Assembly (NCBI RefSeq): GCF_031127815.1
Contig: NZ_JARXHY010000016.1
Coordinates: forward strand, 85,973 to 149,972
Direction of reading: 5' to 3'
DNA: 64,000 nucleotides
From: Pelagicoccus sp. SDUM812003
Lineage (GTDB): Bacteria; Verrucomicrobiota; Verrucomicrobiia; Opitutales; Opitutaceae
Made by a program: the position numbers and the translations under genes. The notes under the pieces are model-generated. The model was not told the DNA's origin. It saw nothing but the letters and a program-made list of their open reading frames with translations, and made no database searches. Shown here piece after piece: positions 44,973 to 50,858 of this stretch. Position 1 is the stretch's first letter. Each line of letters begins with the position of its first letter.

Positions 44973-45275
44973 ATGAAAACCCAACGCTTCCAAGACCTCG
45001 TATCCAAGAATCCTGACAACGAGCTGTTTCGCTTCTCCCTCGCCCAGGCCCTCATCGAAGAAGATCGCCACGAGGAAGCCATCGAGCACCTCGACACCTG
45101 TATCCAGAAGAAGCCGGACTGGATGGTAGCGGAGATTCTCAAAGGCAAGAGCCTGCTCGCCCTGCAGCGTCCTACCGACGCCAAGCAAACGCTCGAACGA
45201 GCCCTGCAGCTCGCCGTAGAGCAACACCACGAGACGCCCGAAGCCGAAGTCCGCAAACTCCTCGCGGACCTCTAA
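44973..45275 (+). CDS. small TPR protein
   Basis: 100 residues made almost wholly of tetratricopeptide helices: PDNELFRFSLAQALIEEDRHEEAIEHLDTCI gives one clear repeat, and a second follows (AEILKGKSLLALQRPTDAKQTLERAL). No signal peptide. TPR units bind partner proteins, but nothing indicates which one here. It is flanked by dispersed repeats on both sides and is probably a single-gene unit. Confidence 0.8.
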   Translation: MKTQRFQDLVSKNPDNELFRFSLAQALIEEDRHEEAIEHLDTCIQKKPDWMVAEILKGKSLLALQRPTDAKQTLERALQLAVEQHHETPEAEVRKLLADL

Positions 45276-45303
45276 AGGTGGGGCTCGACCTCCGGGCGAG
45301 CCC
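45276..45303 (+). repeat. REP-like hairpin, GTGG family
   Basis: AGGTGG foot overlapping the end of the TPR stop codon, stem GGGCTCG (45281-45287), loop ACCTCCGGG, stem CGAGCCC (45297-45303): seven perfect pairs. Confidence 0.75.
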
Positions 45304-45391
45304 GTCCAACCGCATCCCACCTACTATGCTCGCCCCGGTGACGGTTTTTCGGATCTCAAGCGCCTACACCTCCCTCTGCCTTCTCCCCAAG

Positions 45392-45420
45392 CTTTGTGTT
45401 CTTCGTGAACTTTGTGGTTA
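45392..45420 (+). repeat. 9-nt periodic intergenic repeat
   Basis: CTTTGTGTT, CTTCGTGAA and CTTTGTGGTTA follow one another, each nine bases from the next. The remaining sequence up to the gene at 45538 shows no other feature. Confidence 0.6.
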
Positions 45421-45537
45421 AGCCTCTCATCCCTCCTTCTCACCTCTCCCATTACCCTTCTTTCTACCCTGCATAACGCCTAGTTCACACCGGTTCCGAT
45501 CCCGTCTAGGGGAACATATCCTGCTGCCCGACGTGGC

Positions 45538-46578
45538 ATGCAAACAGAGCTTCTAGACGAAGAACCCTCTTTCCCAGAGAACGAAGACGGGCTCCCTCGC
45601 AAACTCGACTATCTGGGCTACGCCCCTTGTCCCATCCGCAAGGAGATGCAGCGGCGCATGCATGCTTACTTTCGAGCGCATGAGGCGGAATTCGGGCAGG
45701 TCGACTGGTTTTCCCCCGATGGCTGTTTTCACGGCGGTTCCGACAATGACCCTTACGACGAAACCTGGAAAACCGGCTCGGAAGAGGAAATGCCGGGAGT
45801 GATGAGCGACGGCGGCAGCAGCGACTTCTTCACAACCATCGGCCGCCAGCGCTGGATCGATTCCGAAATCTACGGCCCTATCGAGAAACCAAGCTTCGAA
45901 CTACGCCCGGAAATCGTAGAGGCCGGCATCGACGACCCGCTGGGGGCCATGAATCTCTACGCGACCTTTCCCACCGTGCTGCTAGTGGACCGCGAGAAGC
46001 TGGGCGACAAGCCCGCTCCCAAGCGCTGGCAGGACCTCGCCGATCCTATCTATCGAGGCGACATCACCCTGGCCGGACACGACGACTCCAAGCTCTCCGA
46101 CAACATGTTATTCAATACTTGGATACGTTTCGGAAACGAGGGACTTGAAGCCCTGGCCCGCAATGCCAAGCAGTTCTGGTCTCCCGCCCAAATGGTGAAA
46201 GCAGCCGGAGCCCGCCATCCCGACGGCACCTCCATCTACTGCCTCAACTACTTCTTCGCCAAAGGCCGCCGGCGCTCGGAAAAGGTGGAGATCCTCTGGC
46301 CTGAGGAAGGCGCCTTCTTCCAGCCGCTGATGGTGATGGGAAAACGTGGCCGCCGTCCCGTCAGCCAGCTCCCCATCGACTATCTCTACAGCGAAGACTG
46401 GGCCCAGTACCTCGATTCGGTAGGCTTTCCCGCCGTGCGCAGCTACCCGGGGCAAAAGCCACTTCCGGGCAAGCTGAGCTGGACCGGATGGGACTTTCTG
46501 CGAAACAACGACCTGGAAGCCCTGCGCGACGAGCTCAACGCCGTATTCAAAGAAGCAAGACAGACGTCATGCAGCTGA
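45538..46578 (+). CDS. solute-binding-protein fold lacking a signal peptide
   Basis: 346 residues resembling ABC transporter substrate-binding proteins of the iron/polyamine type (PTVLLVDREKLGDKPAPKRWQDLADPIYRGDITL, and WPEEGAFFQPLMVM). There is no signal peptide or lipobox: the N-terminus is acidic (MQTELLDEEPSFPENED). Cysteines occur at GYAPCPIRKEM and PDGCFHGGSDND, which are candidate ligands. It overlaps the next gene by 10 nt and begins a group with a G3E GTPase and an ABC ATPase but no permease. A cytosolic ligand- or metal-binding role is inferred. The ligand is unknown. Confidence 0.75.
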   Translation: MQTELLDEEPSFPENEDGLPRKLDYLGYAPCPIRKEMQRRMHAYFRAHEAEFGQVDWFSPDGCFHGGSDNDPYDETWKTGSEEEMPGVMSDGGSSDFFTTIGRQRWIDSEIYGPIEKPSFELRPEIVEAGIDDPLGAMNLYATFPTVLLVDREKLGDKPAPKRWQDLADPIYRGDITLAGHDDSKLSDNMLFNTWIRFGNEGLEALARNAKQFWSPAQMVKAAGARHPDGTSIYCLNYFFAKGRRRSEKVEILWPEEGAFFQPLMVMGKRGRRPVSQLPIDYLYSEDWAQYLDSVGFPAVRSYPGQKPLPGKLSWTGWDFLRNNDLEALRDELNAVFKEARQTSCS

Positions 46579-47258
46579 TCACTGTGGGAGGACCGCCTTC
46601 GTGCGGCAAAACCAGCGTCATCCTAAAGACGCTCAAGCACATCGTCGACGACGGCGTGCGCGTTGGCGTGGTCAAGTTCGATTGCCTCAGCACCCAGGAC
46701 GCCGAAACCTTCGATGCGGCGGGCATTCCGGTGCTGACCGGGATTTCGGCGAACTTCTGCCCGGACCATTACTTCGTGACCAATATCGAGGACTGCTTCG
46801 CTTGGGGACAACGCGAGAAGCTGGATCTCATGGTCAGCGAAAGCGCCGGCCTGTGCAACCGCTGCGCCCCGCATATCAAAGGCTTTCTCTCGGTCTGCGT
46901 GCTGGACAACCTCTCGGGCGTCAATACGCCGCGAAAAGTGGGTCCCATGCTGAAGACCGCCGATATGGTAGCGGTCACCAAAGGCGACATCGTCAGCCAG
47001 GCGGAACGCGAAGTATTCGCCTTCAGGATACGTCAGGCCAATCCCAAGGCCCGCATCCAGTTCGTCAATGGCATCACCGGACAAGGCGCCTGGGAGATTA
47101 GCCGAATCTGGAAAGGCGCCCATTCCGCCGATACGCTGGAAGGCGGCCGCATGCGCTTTTCGGTACCCACCGCGGTCTGCTCCTACTGCTTCGGCGAGAC
47201 CCGTATCGGCGAAGAACACCAGCAAGGCACGGTGCGCAAGATCCGTATTCCCGAATGA
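46569..47258 (+). CDS. G3E-family (CobW/HypB/UreG-like) GTPase
   Basis: 229 residues from ATG 46569. The P-loop GGPPSCGKTSVIL is at the start, followed by VGVVKFDCLSTQD. The SESAGLCNRCAPHIKG segment corresponds to the ENVGNLVCP metal-site region of HypB/UreG. VTKGD is the guanine-specificity motif. The C-terminus adds a CSYC pair (AVCSYCFGETRIG), a likely zinc or metal site. G3E GTPases load metals into enzymes. Its overlap with the solute-binding-like gene indicates co-translation. The client enzyme is unknown and none of hyp, ure or cobN is nearby. Confidence 0.8.
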   Translation: MQLITVGGPPSCGKTSVILKTLKHIVDDGVRVGVVKFDCLSTQDAETFDAAGIPVLTGISANFCPDHYFVTNIEDCFAWGQREKLDLMVSESAGLCNRCAPHIKGFLSVCVLDNLSGVNTPRKVGPMLKTADMVAVTKGDIVSQAEREVFAFRIRQANPKARIQFVNGITGQGAWEISRIWKGAHSADTLEGGRMRFSVPTAVCSYCFGETRIGEEHQQGTVRKIRIPE

Positions 47259-47265
47259 GCGCCCC

Positions 47266-47331
47266 CTGTAGGGCGGCGCGCCGAGCCGCCAATTCCAAGC
47301 ACGATCCTGCAAAGCGGCGCGCCGAGCCGCC
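47266..47331 (+). repeat. two REP-like hairpins, GTAG family
   Basis: Copy one: CTGTAGG, stem GGCGGC (47272-47277), loop GCGCCGA, stem GCCGCC (47285-47290). Copy two: stem GCGGC (47314-47318), the same loop GCGCCGA, stem GCCGC (47326-47330), with its foot decayed to CTGCAAA. They lie 8 nt after the GTPase stop. Confidence 0.75.
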
Positions 47332-47373
47332 GAAACCACAGAAGCCGAACCGCCGGACGCTCAAACCTCGCTC

Positions 47374-47397
47374 GTCGCCTCAGCGCGGCGACCTACA
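47374..47397 (-). repeat. REP-like hairpin, GTAG family, minus strand
   Basis: Read on the minus strand: TGTAG foot, stem GTCGCC, loop GCGCTGA, stem GGCGAC. The loop is that of the copy at 48530, but the stem pairs are different and still complementary. Confidence 0.75.
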
Positions 47398-47464
47398 TGA
47401 ACCCAACGCCGCGACCTAAACGCCTCTACTCGGCCCCTCTCGCCCAACGTTCCGCTACAAAGTG

Positions 47465-48451
47465 ATGAATCCCGAGCCCAAAATCAGCCAATTCCCCTTC
47501 TCCTCCCTCGAGACCTTCAACGCGTTTTTGCGACTGCAGCACTTGCCCGCCAGCCCCGAGTTGCCCGCCTCGCTCAGCGCCTATTGGGAAGCCCTTCCCT
47601 GGGAAACGAAACAAGCCAGCGGACTCTCACTTGACGGACTGCAAAACGCCTGCCTCCAGCATCAGCAGCTCGCCGATTCGACGGAAGACGATTGCTCGCT
47701 CACCTCCCTGGAGGTGCTGGCCGGCTTCGACAAGGACCGTAATCCAGAGCCTCACAACCTTCGCTTCGAGCCCGGCGACGTCGTCTGTCTGGTCGGTCCC
47801 ACCGGCTCGGGCAAAAGCCGTTTCCTGGCGGACATCGAGTGCCTCGCCCAGGGTGACACACCCACCGGCCGTCGGATACGCATCAACGGCGCGTCGCCGG
47901 AAACCCTCGACCGATTCAACGGCGAGAGCGGCTTGGTGGCCCAGATCACTCAGAACATGAACTTCATCATGGACCTCAGCGCCGACGATTTCCTGACGAT
48001 GCACGCCGAGAGCCGCGGCATCGAAAACTGCGAAGAGGTAGTCGCCCAAGTCCTGCAGGAAGCCATCTCCATGTCCGGCGAGCCCTTCAGTCCGAATAGC
48101 CAGATCACCCAGCTTAGCGGCGGCCAATCCCGCTCGCTGATGATCGCCGACGCCGCCTTCCTCAGCCCCAAGCCCATCGTGCTGATCGACGAAATCGAGA
48201 ACGCCGGAGTGGACCGCAATCGCGCCCTCAAACTCTTCATCGAAAAAGGCAAGATCGTGCTGCTCTCCACCCACGACCCGATTCTCGCCCTCAGCGGTCA
48301 CAAGCGCCTCATCATCGCCAACGGCGCCGTTAGCAAAGTCATCATACCCGACGAAGCCGAACGCCGCGCCTGCCAGAAGCTGCAAGCACTCGACCGGGCC
48401 ATCGCCGACGCCCGCGAACGCCTGCGACGCGGCGAACGCGTGACGCTTTGA
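47465..48451 (+). CDS. permease-less ABC-type ATPase
   Basis: 328 residues from ATG 47465 (a GTG precedes it). A 100-residue N-terminal region of unknown type comes first. The ABC core follows: Walker A GPTGSGKSRFLADIE, a Q loop (VAQITQNMNFIMD), signature QLSGGQSRSLMIADA, Walker B PIVLIDEIENAGVD, and H loop LLSTHDP. No membrane segments and no permease gene are present, so it is more likely a soluble switch or loader than a transporter. It follows the GTPase by about 200 bp of hairpin repeats. The ENAGVD D-loop replaces the usual SALD. Confidence 0.8.
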   Translation: MNPEPKISQFPFSSLETFNAFLRLQHLPASPELPASLSAYWEALPWETKQASGLSLDGLQNACLQHQQLADSTEDDCSLTSLEVLAGFDKDRNPEPHNLRFEPGDVVCLVGPTGSGKSRFLADIECLAQGDTPTGRRIRINGASPETLDRFNGESGLVAQITQNMNFIMDLSADDFLTMHAESRGIENCEEVVAQVLQEAISMSGEPFSPNSQITQLSGGQSRSLMIADAAFLSPKPIVLIDEIENAGVDRNRALKLFIEKGKIVLLSTHDPILALSGHKRLIIANGAVSKVIIPDEAERRACQKLQALDRAIADARERLRRGERVTL

Positions 48452-48483
48452 ACCCGTCGACGCGTTTTCCCCATAAACATCCC

Positions 48484-48565
48484 CGCCGCAAGCAGCGGGA
48501 AATTCAATTACACATTTGAAGCAAGCCCTTCTGTAGGGCGGGGCGCTGACCCGCCACTCTGGCTT
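48484..48565 (+). repeat. REP-like composite repeat, GTAG family
   Basis: The second copy of the composite unit at 3407: CGCCGCAAGC, ATTCAATT, then CTGTAGG, stem GGCGGG (48537-48542), loop GCGCTGA (48543-48549), stem CCCGCC (48550-48555), CACTCT and GGCTT. It lies 33 nt past the ABC ATPase stop and may help end that transcript. Confidence 0.7.
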
Positions 48566-48605
48566 GTCGCCGCTTGCGGCGACCTACAGAACGCCGCAAG
48601 CGGCG
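48566..48605. repeat. paired hairpins adjoining the composite repeat
   Basis: A minus-strand hairpin with CTGTAG foot (48566-48589; stem GTCGCCGC/GCGGCGAC around TT) is followed by CGCCGC AA GCGGCG (48592-48605). Together with 48484-48565 they form a cluster similar to bacterial interspersed mosaic elements. Confidence 0.6.
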
Positions 48606-48691
48606 AGGGATGGGACCCAAAACGAATCAAATACCAGCTCTCGGCACGGTTCGCGCTGGAGGCGAATCGAACGAACATCCAGGCCGGGCTT

Positions 48692-48706
48692 CGAAACTCA
48701 GTCTCA
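48692..48706 (+). promoter_or_regulatory. Fur-like 7-1-7 box A1 upstream of the ferredoxin gene
   Basis: CGAAACT-C-AGTCTCA; the right half is perfect to TGAGACTNAGTCTCA. Followed by AATAGC, as is box B near the DUF3793 gene on the opposite strand. Confidence 0.5.
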
Positions 48707-48721
48707 ATAGCAAGAGATGAG

Positions 48722-48736
48722 AGATACTGAGTCTCA
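48722..48736 (+). promoter_or_regulatory. Fur-like 7-1-7 box A2 upstream of the ferredoxin gene
   Basis: AGATACT-G-AGTCTCA, right half perfect. Its centre lies 30 bp from that of box A1. The ferredoxin start is about 150 bp downstream. Confidence 0.5.
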
Positions 48737-48883
48737 TTTGCCGATAAAACCGCTTAACATTCAGCTGATTAACGACTTATGGCGCATTTTTCGCTCTCAA
48801 CGGGTTGATTCGTCTTCATAAATGGAGACTGTATCCGAAGTCCTAATCTCAACTGTAGAAAACGAAAACAACCCACTGAAACC

Positions 48884-49075
48884 ATGCACTTCATCAAGCC
48901 AGACCTCTGCGTCATGTGCGACGCCTGTCGCCCTGTTTGTCCTCGCAACGCCATCAGCGCCGCCGCCAGCGCCAAGACCTACGAAATAGACAGCGATCTC
49001 TGCAACGACTGCACCAACATGGGAGCCGTGCGCTGCGTGCCGCAGTGCCCGACCGACGCCATCGCTAAGAGCTAG
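48884..49075 (+). CDS. 2[4Fe-4S] ferredoxin
   Basis: 63 residues with two cluster motifs: [12 protein letters not shown] (CX2CX2CX3CP) and [17 protein letters not shown] (CX2CX7CX3CP). The wider spacing in the second half is like that of FdxN/NifJ-associated ferredoxins. It is a cytoplasmic low-potential electron carrier. Two Fur-like boxes stand upstream and a terminator follows at 49105. It lies downstream of the GTPase/ABC cluster and may supply electrons to it, but the 430-bp gap and its own control suggest a separate transcript. Confidence 0.93.
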   Translation: MHFIKPDLCVMCDACRPVCPRNAISAAASAKTYEIDSDLCNDCTNMGAVRCVPQCPTDAIAKS

Positions 49076-49104
49076 AACGCAGACGCGTCCAAACCTTTCA
49101 TAAA

Positions 49105-49137
49105 ATCGCGAATTCCCTCGAGGGGTTCGCGGTTTTT
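49105..49137 (+). terminator. intrinsic terminator of the ferredoxin gene
   Basis: Stem CGCGAATTCC (49107-49116) / GGGGTTCGCG (49122-49131), two G-T pairs, 5-nt loop, followed by G and T5 (49133-49137). Confidence 0.8.
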
Positions 49138-49175
49138 CGCGCCCTCTCCCCGGTCAAACGTCACCCACCCGCCAC

Positions 49176-49202
49176 AGGTGGGGCTCGACCTCCGGGCGAG
49201 CC
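49176..49202 (+). repeat. REP-like hairpin, GTGG family
   Basis: AGGTGG foot, stem GGCTCG (49182-49187), loop ACCTCCGGG, stem CGAGCC (49197-49202). It is the same in core as copies at 36959 and 45276. Confidence 0.75.
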
Positions 49203-49266
49203 TTAGCCCAACCCCGATCCTGCAACGAGGTCCGCCCAGAAGTCGCCTCCCCTCATCAGCTTCCCG

Positions 49267-49289
49267 CTCCGCGTTCTCTGCGGATAAAA
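49267..49289 (+). repeat. 9-nt periodic intergenic repeat
   Basis: TCCGCGTTC then TCTGCGGAT, followed by AAAA. It overlaps the T-run side of the DUF3793 terminator. Confidence 0.5.
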
Positions 49290-49311
49290 AGCCCTACGCG
49301 ACCTTAGGGCT
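49285..49311 (-). terminator. intrinsic terminator overlapping the DUF3793 stop codon
   Basis: On the minus strand AGCCCT (complement of 49306-49311) lies inside the coding sequence and pairs with AGGGCT (complement of 49290-49295). T5 follows. The TAG stop codon lies at the loop/stem junction. Confidence 0.7.
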
Positions 49312-49917
49312 CATGATAAAGGCCAAGGCTTGGCAGCGAGCGTTGCTAAAGGCGCTGCTGCGACGCTGCGATTCCTTCATGCAGCCGTAGACACGCCAGC
49401 CGCAGACGCCCTTGCAGGCCAGCGGAAGCAGCCCCATGTAGCCAAAGACATCATCGAGCGGATAACCGAGAGCGATTCCGATCTCATGCGGCACCGTTCC
49501 GAAATCCTCCCAGCGCTCCTTCACCTCCTCGATGAAGGAATCCGCCCGCAACGGGTAGCGGTAGTTGAGCTGGGCCCCCATTACGCAGAAGGGAGCTTCG
49601 TCCAAGACCTCTTGCAACCGGTCCTCCTGGTACACGATAAACTTGAGCAAACCGTTGCTCTCGAAGAGTAAACGAAAATGAATTCCCCATTCATCGGCCA
49701 AGCGCTGAAGCCCCGCTTCCACCTCCGCTAAGCTCATCTCCATCTCAAGCAGACTGAGTGCGAGCAGCTCGCCCGTCTTTTCGCTGAGCAGCACGCTGGA
49801 AGCGTTGAGAAACATCCACTGCTCGAAACGCTTGCCCTTCTCACCCAAAACTTCCAAGCGCTTCCGCCAAGGGAGAAAGCGTGTCAGTTGAGGAACGTTC
49901 TGTAGCAGTGCCGTCAT
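49294..49917 (-). CDS. DUF3793 family protein
   Basis: 207 residues without signal or membrane segments. The pattern resembles DUF3793: [28 protein letters not shown], a central [17 protein letters not shown], then [23 protein letters not shown] [24 protein letters not shown], and [12 protein letters not shown] in the C-terminal region. No function is established for the family. A Fur-like box stands 6 bp before the start codon, so iron or another metal may control it. The C-terminal cysteines could bind metal. It converges on the ferredoxin gene. Confidence 0.75.
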   Translation of the reverse strand: MTALLQNVPQLTRFLPWRKRLEVLGEKGKRFEQWMFLNASSVLLSEKTGELLALSLLEMEMSLAEVEAGLQRLADEWGIHFRLLFESNGLLKFIVYQEDRLQEVLDEAPFCVMGAQLNYRYPLRADSFIEEVKERWEDFGTVPHEIGIALGYPLDDVFGYMGLLPLACKGVCGWRVYGCMKESQRRSSAFSNARCQALAFIMSPKVA

Positions 49918-49923
49918 AGCTAT

Positions 49924-49938
49924 TGAGACTGAGTCTTG
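49924..49938 (-). promoter_or_regulatory. Fur-like 7-1-7 box B before DUF3793
   Basis: On the plus strand TGAGACT-G-AGTCTTG; the left half is perfect. On the minus strand ACTCAGTCTCAATAGC is a 16-base exact match to box A1 and its flank. It would overlap the start region of the transcript. Confidence 0.55.
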
Positions 49939-50120
49939 CTATCGCTCATTCAGAAAAAACCGCAAGCCTAATCTGCCTCGAGGCGAAGGAAGAACGGTTT
50001 TTTTAAGAAACGCGTAGGTCGGGCTACTGAAAACGTGGGAGCTCTTGGATGCAGGAAACCGTTCGGAGTGAAATCGCGTTCCCTCATGAGCGGAGGTTTC
50101 GTCACCTCAGCGGGGCCTAC

Positions 50121-50855
50121 CTACTCGACCTTCACCAGACGATAGAAGACAGGACCATCTTCGACCGGCAGATAGATCAGCAGCGCGCCTCCCGAGCCCT
50201 CGATAGCAGTCTGGGACTGCTGACCATCGGGGCTCAACGCGAAGGTGATGGCAGTCCACGAATCGGCGCTCAAATCGGCGCTGGTCTCTACCGAGTAGGC
50301 GACACCTGCCTCGCTCACGAACGCGACCTCCAGTGGATTGTTGGCGGACTCCCCGGCAAAGGTCACCTTGCTTAATTTGAAGGGAGTGAAACTTCCCGCC
50401 CCCGCCGCGGCGACTTCCGCGGAATAGGCCGAACGCAAGCCATCGTTCCCCAACGCATGGATCCGGTAAACATAGCTTCCATATTCCGACAAGGTCGTAT
50501 CAAGGTACGAGGAAACGTCCGCATCCAGCTCCGCCACTACCGACCATTTATATCCGAAAGCGCTTCGTCGTTCGATCCTGTATCCAGTTTCTAATGTCGC
50601 CTGATCAGCCCAAGTCACGCGAGCGGCGGTGGCGCTTTCCAATTCAGCCAATAGGTTCGTCGGAGCCACCGGAGCCTCAGCCGTGCTGACAGATATGATG
50701 TTGTCCGCCGCATCGTATTCGTAGAGCACTGCTGTACCCGTCGGATGGATACTCTGCACCAGACGCCCGTCTTCGTCGTAGAGGTTCGTCTGAGCCTGCG
50801 TGAGGGAGCAGAGGAAGATTGCTAGGCCAAAACTGTAGAGGAGTCGCGCGTTCAT
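50121..50855 (-). CDS. secreted companion of the RHS protein (YD repeat plus FnIII)
   Basis: 244 residues with a signal peptide (LLYSFGLAIFLCSLTQAQ). Directly after it comes one YD-type repeat (LYDEDGRLVQSIHPTGTAVLYEYDAADN), like those of the large RHS protein just upstream. A fibronectin III domain follows (APTNLLAELESATAARVTW...YRIHALG), then a C-terminal beta domain. It starts 3 nt after the RHS stop, so translation is probably coupled. It could be a partner, a spare tip or a neutralising factor. No immunity function can be read from the sequence. Confidence 0.7.
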   Translation of the reverse strand: MNARLLYSFGLAIFLCSLTQAQTNLYDEDGRLVQSIHPTGTAVLYEYDAADNIISVSTAEAPVAPTNLLAELESATAARVTWADQATLETGYRIERRSAFGYKWSVVAELDADVSSYLDTTLSEYGSYVYRIHALGNDGLRSAYSAEVAAAGAGSFTPFKLSKVTFAGESANNPLEVAFVSEAGVAYSVETSADLSADSWTAITFALSPDGQQSQTAIEGSGGALLIYLPVEDGPVFYRLVKVE

Positions 50856-50858
50856 TTC

